Below are positions 43,280 to 52,526 of a stretch of DNA of 64,000 bases, piece by piece. The DNA comes from CAYSFW01 sp964620675. GTDB lineage: Bacteria > Pseudomonadota > Gammaproteobacteria > UWMA-0217. Both the position numbers and the translations under genes were made by a program. Location: positions 65,973-129,972 of the forward strand of contig CAZUJU010000002.1 of NCBI GenBank assembly GCA_964620675.1, given 5' to 3'. The notes beneath the pieces are model-generated. The model saw only the letters and a program-made list of their open reading frames with translations, was not told the origin of the DNA and did no database searches. The stretch's first letter is position 1. Each line of letters begins with the position of its first letter.

Positions 43280-44689
43280 GTGGATTTTTTTCCGGTTTTT
43301 TTAAACCTTCAGCAACGCGAATGTCTCGTCGTCGGCGGCGGTGAGGTAGCCGCGCGCAAAGCAAGCATGCTGCATTCGGCAGGCGCGCGTATCGCACTCG
43401 TGGCGCCCGAGTTATGCCGGGAAATCGCCGAGCGGGTGCACGCCGGTGACTATCGATACTTCGCCCGGCGCTTTGAAGCCATCGACCTTGACGACAAGGC
43501 GCTGGTCATCGCCGCCACTGACAGCACCGAGGTCAACCGCGAAATCGCGACGCTCGCCTCGGCACGCAACCTGCCGGTCAACGTCGTCGACAATCCGGCG
43601 CTTTGCAGCTTCATCGTACCATCACTGATCGATCGCTCTCCGGTTCAGGTCGCCATCTCCACCGGCGGCGCCTCCCCGGTGCTGGCGCGGATGCTGCGCG
43701 CGCGCCTGGAAAGCCAGATCCCCGCTGGTTTCGGACAACTAGGCGCACTGTTGAACGAATTCCGCGACGAAGCCAAATCCGCGCTCGCCACACTGGAACA
43801 ACGGCGGACGTTTTGGGAAGAGATCGTCGATGGACCGGTCGCTGAAATGGTGCTGAGCGGTAACACCCAGGCGGCACGCGAACTACTGGCCAACCTGCTG
43901 GAAGACGCAGCCGCCAACGCGCGCGCGAGTGGCGAGGTCTACCTGATCGGCGCCGGCCCGGGTGATCCGGACCTGCTGACGTTCAAGGCGGTGCGTTTGA
44001 TGCAACGAGCGGATGTGGTTGTCTACGACCGCCTCGTATCCGAACCGATCCTGCGGATGGTCCGGCGCGATGCCGAGCGAATCTATGTGGGCAAGGAGCG
44101 TTCGCATCACACCATGCGCCAGGAGAATATCAATCAACTATTGGTACGCCTGGCAAAAGACGGCAAGCGCGTGGTCCGCTTGAAAGGCGGCGATCCCTTC
44201 ATCTTCGGTCGCGGCGGCGAAGAGATCGAGACCCTCATCGACGAGGGTGTGCGCTTTCAGGTCGTGCCCGGAATCACCGCCGCGGCCGGCTGCGCCGCGT
44301 ACGCGGGCATTCCCCTGACCCATCGCGATTACTCGCAGGCCTGCATCTTTGTTACCGGCCATCTCAAGGACGGCACGACCGACCTCAACTGGGAGATGCT
44401 CGCCCATCGCAACCAGACTGTCGTGTTCTACATGGGCCTGCATGGGGTGGAAACCCTCTGCCGCGAACTGATCGCACATGGCCGCGAACCGGAAATCCCG
44501 GTGGCGCTCGTCGAACGCGGAACCCTGCCCGACCAAAAGGTTTATCTCGGCACCCTCGCGACACTGCCTGAACTCGTGCATGGCTACGACATCAAACCCC
44601 CCACGTTGATCATCGTTGGCGAGGTCGTTGCGATGCACGAAAAGCTTAAATGGTACATGCTCGACCAGGAGTACTGCGCCAAGGCGTAA
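43280..44689 (+). CDS. cysG: Siroheme synthase CysG (trifunctional)
   Basis: Methylates uroporphyrinogen III, oxidises precorrin-2 and inserts iron to make siroheme, the cofactor of DsrAB. The 469-residue protein has an N-terminal NAD-binding dehydrogenase/ferrochelatase (LVVGGGEVAARKASML) and a C-terminal SAM uroporphyrinogen methyltransferase (LIGAGPGDPDLLTFKA, GGDPFIFGRGGEE, VPGITAAAGCAAYAGIPLTHR). GTG 43280 has GGAG 10 bases upstream. Not clustered with dsr here. Confidence 0.97.
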   Translation: MDFFPVFLNLQQRECLVVGGGEVAARKASMLHSAGARIALVAPELCREIAERVHAGDYRYFARRFEAIDLDDKALVIAATDSTEVNREIATLASARNLPVNVVDNPALCSFIVPSLIDRSPVQVAISTGGASPVLARMLRARLESQIPAGFGQLGALLNEFRDEAKSALATLEQRRTFWEEIVDGPVAEMVLSGNTQAARELLANLLEDAAANARASGEVYLIGAGPGDPDLLTFKAVRLMQRADVVVYDRLVSEPILRMVRRDAERIYVGKERSHHTMRQENINQLLVRLAKDGKRVVRLKGGDPFIFGRGGEEIETLIDEGVRFQVVPGITAAAGCAAYAGIPLTHRDYSQACIFVTGHLKDGTTDLNWEMLAHRNQTVVFYMGLHGVETLCRELIAHGREPEIPVALVERGTLPDQKVYLGTLATLPELVHGYDIKPPTLIIVGEVVAMHEKLKWYMLDQEYCAKA

Positions 44690-44783
44690 ATCCCGATGTC
44701 CTTGACGCGCGTAAAACACGGCAATCCCTGCGGAAATCTACCGCCAGCCGCGTGCGCCCCGCATCCTCCAACGGGTCGGTGCC

Positions 44784-45161
44784 GTGACGCATGCAACGGC
44801 CCCGCCGATCGCACTTCAACTCACAACCCGGGACCGTTCGATGGATGAGTTTTACAGCGCCTGCGCGAGCAGCGAACCCTTCGCCCTTCAAGTACTTGGC
44901 AATAGCATGGAGCCGGAGTTCGAAGACGGTTGCATCGTCATCATCGACCGCTCGGCGCGGATCGAGCACGGCTGTTATGTGCTCGCCAAACATCAGGACG
45001 AATACATCTTTCGCCAGCTCAAGATCGAGGGCGAGCAATGGCGGCTAGCACCGTTGAACCCCCACTACGAGACCCTTGTCATCTCAAGCAAGGACGCAAT
45101 TGAGGGTGTAATCATCCAAAAAGCCGGCCGACGTCGGAGCCAACACAAGCATTACACCTAA
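44784..45161 (+). CDS. Stand-alone S24 (LexA/UmuD-like) domain lacking the catalytic lysine
   Basis: A 125-residue S24 domain without an N-terminal DNA-binding domain. The serine nucleophile is in VLGNSMEPEFEDG. The region that should hold the general-base lysine (V-K-R-L in LexA) reads YIFRQLKI, so Lys is replaced by Arg; autoproteolysis is doubtful. Starts GTG 44784; an ATG at 44841 is an alternative. Shortly downstream are a small RNA candidate and a hook-like protein. Confidence 0.75.
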   Translation: MTHATAPPIALQLTTRDRSMDEFYSACASSEPFALQVLGNSMEPEFEDGCIVIIDRSARIEHGCYVLAKHQDEYIFRQLKIEGEQWRLAPLNPHYETLVISSKDAIEGVIIQKAGRRRSQHKHYT

Positions 45162-45337
45162 GCGCCGGTCACCCGCGCGCCCCGTGCCGGAAACTGCCGC
45201 CGTTCAAATTGAACTGCCTCACACGCCGATACCGGGATGCAGTCCCAGTCACAGGCAAAGCCGGGGGCGGCTCGCAAATTATTTGTCGCCGGCGCGCAGC
45301 CGCTTGTAAGAAACAGCGTTTCGTTTAGGATCTCCCC

Positions 45338-45410
45338 CCATGGCAAGGACGCCACAGACCCGGAAGCAGACGCCTCTCACGGATGAGAGCTCGCAACCGG
45401 GTCGCTTTTT
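45338..45410 (+). ncRNA. Candidate CsrA/RsmA-binding small RNA or structured leader
   Basis: TTGTAA (45304-45309) and TAGGAT (45326-45331), 16 bases apart, precede a folded segment. TGGC-AAGGAC-GCCA (45341-45354) and CTCTC-ACGGAT-GAGAG (45374-45389) are hairpins with GGA in six-base loops, the CsrA-binding design. An outer stem GACCCGG (45357-45363)/CCGGGTC (45397-45403) is followed by five Ts (45406-45410). Either a small RNA or the leader of the hook-like gene 70 bases on. The rest of 45162-45480 holds no gene. Confidence 0.5.
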
Positions 45411-45480
45411 CACTGCGCGGCGGTGCCGCGCCTCACGCGCCAGCTGATCACGGACCGATTGGCCGATAAGGAATACAGGG

Positions 45481-46611
45481 ATGATCGAAACCAATGCCGT
45501 CAGCGGGGTTTACACCCCCGGAACCTCCAGCAACGACACCTACGATATCGCCTCCAAGATGCGTCGTTCGCGCGTCGAGTTCGACGCGCAGTATCAGGTC
45601 GCGATGCAGAAGGCTTCGCTCGGCCGACGCAGCCCAGACACCCACCTGCCGCAGCTCACCCCTTACGCCGCGAGCGGTAACTCCGCGCAGCCGCGGCGCC
45701 AAGGGCTGGACGTTTCGTTGAACGAGGGCAGCCACTACCTGTTGAACGATCACGGTCGACTCGGTTACGGCCGCGCCGACACTTTCGCACTTGACGGTAC
45801 CGGTTACCTCACCAACGCCAATGGTCAGCGTCTACTCGGACACAATGCGACCGAATCCGGCTATCTTGAGGGGCGTCAGCGTGAGCTGTTGATCGATCAA
45901 AATCTGCTGCCGGCCAGCAGCACGCAGTTCGCCCAAGCGGCGCTACGGCTCGATCGTTATGCGCCAACCGTCGCGGCCGCGTTCGATCCAAATGACCCAA
46001 CGACCTACCAAGATGTGACCCATTTTCGGATCTACGACCACGAAGGTCGCTCGCATATCGGCCAGATGTATCTCCGCCGCCTCGATCAAGAGACCTGGCA
46101 GTCGCATGTCTACTTTGACGGGGTGGCGATGAACGGGGCCGAAGGGGATCTACTGCGATTCGACGCCGAAGGCTCGTTGGCCACCGTCAATAACAGCCGC
46201 TACAGCACCACGCGTGCCGTTACGATTGACTCGCTGGGCAATCAGACGCCACATACCTTCACCGTCGACTACGCCGGCATCAATGCCCGCGGCTACAACG
46301 GGGTCGAAGGCCGCGTCGCGGCTGATGGACACACCTATGCGCGGTTGGCAAAAATGGAGGTGGACGCCAGCGGATTGCTTCACGGCCTTTACAGCAACGG
46401 CGTCACCAAAGTGTTGGGCAAGATTGCCATGTCCGCGCCGCCACCACCCGAGGCCGTGGCGATGACGACCGATCGCGAACTCGCGGCGCTATCGGGTAAA
46501 GGTTCGCTGCCCGGCGACGCCGAGTCGGGCCTATCGCGCGAGGTCACGCAGGCGATCGATGCCCAGTTCAATTATCTGCGTTACCGCGTCAAGCGCGGCG
46601 GACACCGTTAG
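45481..46611 (+). CDS. Orphan flagellar hook (FlgE)-like protein
   Basis: A 376-residue protein with the hook-protein core: HYLLNDHGRLGYGRADTFALDGTGYLTNANGQRLLGH (about residues 84-120, D1-like), RFDAEGSLATVNN, and LAKMEVDASGLLHGLYSNGVTKVLGKIAMS (about 283-312). It lacks the canonical FlgE N-terminal ANNIAN-type start and the C-terminal helical end. No other flagellar gene is in the window. AAGGA lies 7 bases before the ATG. Confidence 0.75.
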   Translation: MIETNAVSGVYTPGTSSNDTYDIASKMRRSRVEFDAQYQVAMQKASLGRRSPDTHLPQLTPYAASGNSAQPRRQGLDVSLNEGSHYLLNDHGRLGYGRADTFALDGTGYLTNANGQRLLGHNATESGYLEGRQRELLIDQNLLPASSTQFAQAALRLDRYAPTVAAAFDPNDPTTYQDVTHFRIYDHEGRSHIGQMYLRRLDQETWQSHVYFDGVAMNGAEGDLLRFDAEGSLATVNNSRYSTTRAVTIDSLGNQTPHTFTVDYAGINARGYNGVEGRVAADGHTYARLAKMEVDASGLLHGLYSNGVTKVLGKIAMSAPPPPEAVAMTTDRELAALSGKGSLPGDAESGLSREVTQAIDAQFNYLRYRVKRGGHR

Positions 46612-47819
46612 GCGCCCAGCACCGGGCGCACCAAGCGCGGCAACTCGCCGCGCAACCCCATGGCCTGCCGCATCAGCTCGTGCTTGAGCGGCGTGGCCCG
46701 GTCGACCAGGCTCAAACCCGTGTTGCGCAACCACGGTAACGGTGGCGCCTGAACCCCGAACAGCCACTTGAGCCCCTCCATCGCGCGCTGCATCAGCGCG
46801 TTTTCGCCGGCGCGCGCGCGCTCGTAGCGGCGCAACACCACCTGACTGCCGGGATCGCGACGGGTGTCGAGCAAGGTCTGCGCCAGCACCGCCGCGTCGA
46901 GAAAACCGAGATTCGCGCCTTGTCCCGCCAGCGGGTGGATGGTGTGCGCAGCGTCGCCGATCAGCGCCACCCGGGTGCCGATATATCGCTCCGCATGCCG
47001 CCCTCGGAGTGGAAACGCGACCCGCGGCCCCACCTCCAGTACCGGCCCCAAGCGCGCTGCTAGCGCCTCGGTCAACGCGACGGCAAAGGCCTCGTCGTCC
47101 AATGCCAACAACTCGTCCGCGCGTTCGTCAGCAACACTCCAGACGATCGAGCTGAGATCGTTCTGCAGTGGCAGAAACGCCAACACACCATACGGCAGGA
47201 AGCGTTGCCACGCGGTTTGCCGATTGGGCTGTTCGGTACGCGCCACGCACACGATGCCGCGTTGACCATAGTCAGCCATACGTTGCTCGATCCCGGCGAG
47301 CGCCCGTACTTGCGATTGCGCGCCGTCGGCACCGACCAGCAGCGGCGCGATCAAGTGCCGGCCGTCGTCCAGCGTTACAATGACCTCGCGGGTGTCGGCA
47401 GCGAAACCGCGCAGCGTGGCGGGACACAACCAGTCGAGGCTGGGCTGAGCGTGCGCCGCCTGCAACAAAGCAAGCTGAAGCAGTCGATTTTCGGCGATAT
47501 GGCCGAGGTTCGGCTCGCCGAGATCGTTGGCAGAGAACTGAATCGCCCCGTCGCCTTGCGCATCCCAAACCACCATATGCTGGTACGGCGAAACTCGCCA
47601 GGCCTGTAACTGCGGCCACACGCCTAGCCGAGCCATTAGATTCTGAGCCGCGCGACTGACCGCGATCACACGCTGATCATAGGGATCGTTCGGCGCGAAC
47701 GGCGCCGGTTCGCGCGCCTCGATCACCCCGACCCGCTTGCCTTCACGCGCGAGCGCCAACGCCAAGGTCAATCCGATCATGCCGCCACCGACGACGATCA
47801 CGTCATAGCGCAGAATCAT
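46608..47819 (-). CDS. ubiI: UbiI/VisC-type FAD monooxygenase
   Basis: FAD-dependent aromatic hydroxylase of ubiquinone biosynthesis, 403 residues: FAD site DVIVVGGGMIGLTLALAL, NAD(P)/FAD motif LLVGADGAQSQVRALAG and second FAD site ALIGDAAHTIHPLAGQGANLGFLDA. Its ATG overlaps the ubiH stop by 4 bases (ATGA), as in the conserved ygfB-pepP-ubiH-visC operon. The ring position hydroxylated cannot be told from sequence alone. Confidence 0.88.
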   Translation of the reverse strand: MILRYDVIVVGGGMIGLTLALALAREGKRVGVIEAREPAPFAPNDPYDQRVIAVSRAAQNLMARLGVWPQLQAWRVSPYQHMVVWDAQGDGAIQFSANDLGEPNLGHIAENRLLQLALLQAAHAQPSLDWLCPATLRGFAADTREVIVTLDDGRHLIAPLLVGADGAQSQVRALAGIEQRMADYGQRGIVCVARTEQPNRQTAWQRFLPYGVLAFLPLQNDLSSIVWSVADERADELLALDDEAFAVALTEALAARLGPVLEVGPRVAFPLRGRHAERYIGTRVALIGDAAHTIHPLAGQGANLGFLDAAVLAQTLLDTRRDPGSQVVLRRYERARAGENALMQRAMEGLKWLFGVQAPPLPWLRNTGLSLVDRATPLKHELMRQAMGLRGELPRLVRPVLGA

Positions 47820-49045
47820 TCCAAACGCCTCTCCCAAGCGGTCCCGCGGGCCAGCCGCGCCTCTGTCGGATAGGCAAGCCCCATGCCGATGCGCGCGATG
47901 CGTCGCTTGAACGCAGGTAAAAAATCAAGCATGAACAAGCCCGCGGTTCGCGCCAGACTCACCGGCAGCCAGGGATTGGCAAACACCCGCAACAGGCCAT
48001 CCGTCATTGCTACCGTGCGGTCGATATCCGGCTGCCGCTGGCCTGCATAGCGGTGCAGAACCGTCGGATCGCCAGGATCCGGGGCGTCACGCAATAAACT
48101 CGCGAGGGTAGCGACGTCGCGCAAGGCCAGATTGAGCCCCTGCCCCGCAACCGGATGTACGGTGTGCGCCGCGTTGCCGATTAACAACGCACGCTCACCC
48201 ACGAGGCGCGCGGCACGTACGCGCGAAAGCGGATAGGCCTCGCGCCGCCCCGCTTGGGTGAATGTCCCCGCGCGATAGCCGAAGCGCGCCTGCAAGGCGG
48301 CGAGAAACGCACGCTCGTCGAGCGCCAGCAACGCCTCTGCCTGCGTCGGCGTCTGAGTCCAAACCAGCGCGTAGCGTTGCGGGCCGAGCGGTAACAGCGC
48401 CATGGGCCCCTCGTCGGTGAAGCGTTCGAACGCGCTGCCCCGCGGCGACGATTCCGCGTGGACGTTGGCGACCACGGCGCTTTGCTCATAGTCGATCTGT
48501 TCCGCCGCGATCCCAAGTGCTTGACGGGTCGGCGAGTGAGCCCCGTCCGCTGCGATCAGCAAGGCTGCGTTCAACGCCTTCGGTGCGGTGTCTCCTGAGA
48601 GACTCACCGCCACCGCGTCAGGCAGCGGCTGCACCGCGACCACCCGCGCCGGCGCAATCGTTACAATATTAGGCGCATCCGCGATCGCATCCAGCATCGC
48701 CTGCAATAGCAAGCGGTTAACGATGACATACCCGAGCGCCGGCAGCCCTTCGTCCGCGGCGTGCAGACGCGTCGCACCGAATCGCCCACGTTGCGAGACG
48801 TGGACCTGAGTCATCGGCTCGGCCGCGTCCGCTAGCCGCGACCAGAGCCCGATGCCCTCCAGGATCAGACGCGAGGAAAGACCAAGCGCGACCGAGCGTT
48901 CGTTGTAGACATCTTCGATCGGCACCTCAGGGGCGCGGGCCTCGACCAACGCGATGCGCTTACCGAGCGGTGCCAGCGCCAACGCCAGCGCGCCCCCCAC
49001 CAGCCCGCCACCGGCGATGATGAGGTCGAATTCTTCCGCGCTCAC
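47816..49045 (-). CDS. ubiH: UbiH-type 2-octaprenyl-6-methoxyphenol hydroxylase
   Basis: Flavin monooxygenase of ubiquinone synthesis, 409 residues: FAD site DLIIAGGGLVGGALALAL, LIAADGAHSPTRQALG and LLIGNAAHTVHPVAGQGLNLALRDV. GTG 49045 overlaps the pepP stop (GTGA). Position after pepP supports UbiH, with ubiI next. Confidence 0.92.
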   Translation of the reverse strand: MSAEEFDLIIAGGGLVGGALALALAPLGKRIALVEARAPEVPIEDVYNERSVALGLSSRLILEGIGLWSRLADAAEPMTQVHVSQRGRFGATRLHAADEGLPALGYVIVNRLLLQAMLDAIADAPNIVTIAPARVVAVQPLPDAVAVSLSGDTAPKALNAALLIAADGAHSPTRQALGIAAEQIDYEQSAVVANVHAESSPRGSAFERFTDEGPMALLPLGPQRYALVWTQTPTQAEALLALDERAFLAALQARFGYRAGTFTQAGRREAYPLSRVRAARLVGERALLIGNAAHTVHPVAGQGLNLALRDVATLASLLRDAPDPGDPTVLHRYAGQRQPDIDRTVAMTDGLLRVFANPWLPVSLARTAGLFMLDFLPAFKRRIARIGMGLAYPTEARLARGTAWERRLE

Positions 49046-50361
49046 GCCGGTTCCGCCATCAGACGCTCGATCGCATCGGGGGTCTTGGCCAAGGCGCCGG
49101 TCAGGACCTCGTTACTGTCGCGGGTCACCACCACATCGTCCTCGATCCGGATGCCGATATCCCACCACCGCTTGTCCACGCCCTTGCTCTGCGCCGGGAT
49201 ATAAATGCCCGGCTCGACCGTCATCGTCATGCCGGGTTCGAGCAGGCGCCACTCTTCATCGACCTTGTAGTCACCGACATCATGCACGTCGAGCCCCAAC
49301 CAGTGGCCGGTGCGATGCATATAGAACTGGCGGTAGGCACCGTCCTTGATCAGCTTGGTGAGCGAACCTTGCAGCAATTTGAGCTGGATCATGCCCTTGG
49401 TAAGCACGCGCACCGCCGCGGTGTGCGGATCGTTCCAATGATTGCCGGGCACCGCCTTCTCGATCGCCGCGAGCTGCGCCTCCAGCACCAGCTCATAGAG
49501 CTCCCGCTGCGCCGGGCTGAACTGACCATTGACTGGAAACGTCCGCGTGATATCGCTCGCATACCCTTCGTACTCGGCGCCTGCATCGATCAGCAGCAAA
49601 TCGCCATCGCGCAGTGCTTCGTTGTTTTCGCGGTAATGCAAGATGCAGCCGTTGGCGCCGCCGCCGACGATCGGCGTATAGGCGATATCGGCGTTGGCCT
49701 TGCGAAACTCGTACAGCAACTCCGCTTCGACCTGGAACTCATACTGCCCCGGCTGGCAGGCGCGCATCGCGCGCTCATGCGCCCGCACCGAAATCGCCGC
49801 AGCCTCGCGCATCAACCCGATCTCGGCACGCGATTTGTACAGACGCATCTCGTGCAGCAGATATTCGAGGTCAATGAACTGATGCGGCGCGACCACCCCG
49901 GTACGCACCTTGCGCCGGAGCTGGTTCACCCAGTCCATCAAACGGCGGTCGAACTGCGGATCCTTGCCCATGCTGTAATAGACCTTGACGCAGTGTTCCA
50001 GCAGCCCGGGCAGAATCTCGTCGATATCGCTGTACGGAAACGCGTCGTCGGCGGCGAACCGCGCGATCGCGCCTTCCTGCCCCGCCCGGCGGCCGTGCCA
50101 GGTTTCCTGTTCCGGATCGCGTTCGCGGCAAAAAAGAATAAACTCTCCTTGCGGCCGTTTCGGTATCAAAACCGCCACCGCGTCAGGCTCATTGAACCCG
50201 GTGAGATAGAGAAAATCGCTATCCTGGCGGTAACGGTATTCGACATCGCGATTGCGGATCCGCTCCGGCGCGGAGGGAATGATCGCGATGGCGCCAGGCC
50301 CCATCTGACGCATCAATTGGCGGCGGCGGCGTTGATATTCCTTAGCGGGCAGGCGCTTCAA
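49042..50361 (-). CDS. pepP: Xaa-Pro aminopeptidase (AMPP)
   Basis: Dimanganese peptidase that removes residues before proline. Ligands are visible in LLIDAGAEYEGYASDITRTF (two Asp), HRTGHWLGLDVHD (His), MTVEPGIY (Glu) and IRIEDDVVV (Glu). TTG 50361 is chosen since GGAG is 7 bases upstream and it follows the ygfB stop by 16 bases; the longer reading from 50418 would overlap ygfB. About 439 residues. Confidence 0.93.
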   Translation of the reverse strand: MKRLPAKEYQRRRRQLMRQMGPGAIAIIPSAPERIRNRDVEYRYRQDSDFLYLTGFNEPDAVAVLIPKRPQGEFILFCRERDPEQETWHGRRAGQEGAIARFAADDAFPYSDIDEILPGLLEHCVKVYYSMGKDPQFDRRLMDWVNQLRRKVRTGVVAPHQFIDLEYLLHEMRLYKSRAEIGLMREAAAISVRAHERAMRACQPGQYEFQVEAELLYEFRKANADIAYTPIVGGGANGCILHYRENNEALRDGDLLLIDAGAEYEGYASDITRTFPVNGQFSPAQRELYELVLEAQLAAIEKAVPGNHWNDPHTAAVRVLTKGMIQLKLLQGSLTKLIKDGAYRQFYMHRTGHWLGLDVHDVGDYKVDEEWRLLEPGMTMTVEPGIYIPAQSKGVDKRWWDIGIRIEDDVVVTRDSNEVLTGALAKTPDAIERLMAEPA

Positions 50362-50377
50362 TTCGGACTCCCTGATC

Positions 50378-50944
50378 TCACAGTGATGACAACGGTGTGG
50401 CGGGCGGTTGAAGCGCATCGCGCAACATCATCGCCCCCAAACGGAGGAATTCGATCAATTCGAAATAGACCTGCTCATCCGCCTCGGTCTCCTCGGTCGC
50501 AAATTCCGTGTTCGAAATATTTCGGCAGTCTGCTAAAAACTCCCGGCTTTCCCGATCCATCAACTTGCGCGTCGCCGTGCCCTGTTCAGCCATGCCGTAG
50601 AGCAAACCGCGCGCCCAATCGCAGGCCGCTGCGACCCGCAATTCGAGCGTCTGGTCGTCATCCGGCAACAGCAGTCTGAGCTCCAAATCCCCGCCGCCCA
50701 GTTGCGCGTGACTGATTCGGTAAACCCGGTCCAGCACCGTCAACGCCTCCGCCTGCGCCCGATTACCCGGGTCGGTTTGACCAACGATCGTCTGCGCGAA
50801 CTCGGCGACATCGACGTGATTGAACCGGATGAGGTTCCCGATCAACATGCCATGCACCTCGGCCGGACTCAGCACCGCATCGGTTGCATTCAAAGCGTCT
50901 TCAAGTGCCCGAAAGTCGGACGGTTCAAAGGAATCGGATTTCAT
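50378..50944 (-). CDS. ygfB: YgfB/UPF0149 family protein
   Basis: A 188-residue acidic helical protein of the YecA/YgfB family, with AEVHGMLIGNLI, CDWARGLLYG and the acidic TEETEADEQVYFELIEFLRLGAMMLRD end. Function unclear. It heads ygfB-pepP-ubiH-ubiI and is divergent from the zapA side, a layout conserved in gammaproteobacteria. Confidence 0.92.
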   Translation of the reverse strand: MKSDSFEPSDFRALEDALNATDAVLSPAEVHGMLIGNLIRFNHVDVAEFAQTIVGQTDPGNRAQAEALTVLDRVYRISHAQLGGGDLELRLLLPDDDQTLELRVAAACDWARGLLYGMAEQGTATRKLMDRESREFLADCRNISNTEFATEETEADEQVYFELIEFLRLGAMMLRDALQPPATPLSSL

Positions 50945-51143
50945 ATCGCCAGGGTGAAATGCGGAACGATGACTACGGAGCGATCACGGCATCCCGCCTC
51001 TACGGCGATGGATCGCACTGGCTCCGCGCGGAATTCTATCATCGGCGCCATTCGCACACCTATTACCCACGCCCGGGAGATTACCTACCTTGGCATGGCC
51101 TGCGCCATTTGACCGTGAAAATCAATCAGCCTACTATCAGCTT

Positions 51144-51374
51144 ATGGCACAGACACCCGACCAATCTCCGGATTCAGCGCTAGGCAGGCTCGAAAACCGA
51201 CTCGACGAACTGCTCGATCTCGCGGTGCAGTTGCGCAAGGAAAATGCGCGCTTACGCCAAGAAAACCTGCACTTGGTCGCCGAGCGCAGCCAGTTGCTGA
51301 CCAATCGCGATAAGGTCAGAACCCAGGTCGAGTCCATGATCAACCGGCTCAAGACGATGGAGCACAGCGCATGA
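51144..51374 (+). CDS. TIGR02449-family coiled-coil protein
   Basis: A 76-residue helical protein: LGRLENRLDELLDLAVQLRKENARLRQENLHLVAERSQL, a coiled coil typical of the small protein encoded just before zapA. ATG 51144 is preferred. Its stop overlaps the zapA start by 4 bases (ATGA), so they are coupled. Confidence 0.85.
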   Translation: MAQTPDQSPDSALGRLENRLDELLDLAVQLRKENARLRQENLHLVAERSQLLTNRDKVRTQVESMINRLKTMEHSA

Positions 51375-51685
51375 GTCCCGAGCCGGTGATGGTCAAGGTC
51401 AAAATTCTCGACAAGGAGTTGCAGATCGCCTGCCCGGAGAACGAACGCACGGCGTTGCTGGCCTCTGCGGAGTTGCTGAACCAGCGGATGAAGCAACTGC
51501 GCGAGTCGGGTAAGGTGATCGGTGCCGATCGGGTTGCGATCATGGCGGCATTGAACCTCACGCACGAAATGTTGCAGCAGCGCGACGAACGGTCCGAACT
51601 CGGACACACGCTGCAACGCCGGATCGAGTCGATGCAGGCGCGCGTCGAGCGGGCACTGAGCCACGCGCGCCAGGTTGAGATGTAG
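51371..51685 (+). CDS. zapA: Cell division protein ZapA
   Basis: FtsZ-ring-stabilising protein of 104 residues. It has the VKVKILDKELQIACPENERTALLASAELLNQRMKQLRE start, MAALNLTHEMLQ and a C-terminal coiled coil. The 6S RNA follows 10 bases after the stop, the standard zapA-ssrS-fau arrangement. Confidence 0.94.
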   Translation: MSPEPVMVKVKILDKELQIACPENERTALLASAELLNQRMKQLRESGKVIGADRVAIMAALNLTHEMLQQRDERSELGHTLQRRIESMQARVERALSHARQVEM

Positions 51686-51695
51686 AGTTAGTTTC

Positions 51696-51883
51696 GGGTA
51701 CCTCTGCGGTGCTCGCGAGCGGCTGGGTAAAACCCTTGAGCCTAATTTCTTACCCCGGGAACCGGGATGCGACAGTCGGTGAGCATGGCCGCTTCGGCGG
51801 TAAGCCTGAAGACTCCGCCAAGGTTCCCACTTGAACCTCAGGTTCAAGGTCGAAGGCCGCGGACGACATTGTGGAGTGTACCC
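51696..51883 (+). ncRNA. ssrS: 6S RNA
   Basis: About 188 nt that mimics an open promoter and binds sigma70 RNA polymerase. The ends pair (GGGTAC at 51696 with GTACCC at 51878-51883), and landmarks GGTGAGCATGGCCG, AGCCTGAAGACTCCGCC, ACTTGAACCTCAGGTTCAAG and GGCCGCGGACGACATT match the gammaproteobacterial family in order. It sits between zapA and fau. Its 3' end overlaps the GTG proposed for fau. Confidence 0.93.
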
Positions 51884-52503
51884 CCCTATTTTCCGAGCGC
51901 GATCCTCGCGCCCTACGTAAGCATCTACGCCAGCGACGCGATGCGATTGCCCCCGCGCAGCGGCGAAGCGCCGCACGGAGTGCAAGCCGGAATCTGGCCC
52001 ATTGGCGCGAAATTCATCACGCCCAGGACATTGCCTGTTACCTCTCCGTAAACGCCGAATTTCCGACCACGGACCTGATACGATGGCTGTGGGGCCAGGG
52101 TAAGCGCTTATACCTGCCGGTGCTTCAATCGGGCCGACACAAGCGTATATTGAACTTTCAACGCTACACGCCCTTCACCCGCCTGCGTCGCAACCGACTC
52201 AAAATATGGGAACCGGTTGGCAATCCTCGCGACCGGATCTCGGCGACCGCGCTGGATCTGGTGATTACCCCCCTGGTCGGCTTCGACCCCTACGGCAATC
52301 GGATCGGGATGGGCGGCGGCTACTACGACCGCACATTCGCATTCTTGCTGCGGCCGGGACGACAGCGTCCACGGTTATTAGGGATGGCCTTCGAGGCGCA
52401 ACGCGTGACAAGGATCGTCGCCGAGCACTGGGATGTCCCGCTGCACGGCGTGGTGACCGAGCGCGGACTTACGGTATTCCCGCGGCGCCCGCGAGCCGGG
52501 TGA
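51871..52503 (+). CDS. fau: 5-formyltetrahydrofolate cyclo-ligase
   Basis: Converts 5-formyl-THF to 5,10-methenyl-THF; also called ygfA. The 210-residue protein has LRKHLRQRRDAI, the ATP-binding GFDPYGNRIGMGGGYYDRTF block and MAFEAQRV. GTG 51871 lies inside the 3' end of 6S RNA; a slightly later start is possible. Confidence 0.92.
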   Translation: MECTPLFSERDPRALRKHLRQRRDAIAPAQRRSAARSASRNLAHWREIHHAQDIACYLSVNAEFPTTDLIRWLWGQGKRLYLPVLQSGRHKRILNFQRYTPFTRLRRNRLKIWEPVGNPRDRISATALDLVITPLVGFDPYGNRIGMGGGYYDRTFAFLLRPGRQRPRLLGMAFEAQRVTRIVAEHWDVPLHGVVTERGLTVFPRRPRAG

Positions 52504-52526
52504 TCGAGGGCGCCAGAGCCTTGTCG

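Noticed and set aside
45341..45403. Cyclic-di-GMP-I (GEMM) riboswitch
   Set aside because: Some GGGACGCA-like resemblance was noted, but the conserved core and tetraloop/receptor are not present; GGA hairpin loops fit a CsrA target better.
49282..50679. A 465-codon open frame opposite pepP and ygfB
   Set aside because: Antisense shadow; composition is Arg/His/Leu-rich as expected for the complement of GC-rich coding sequence.
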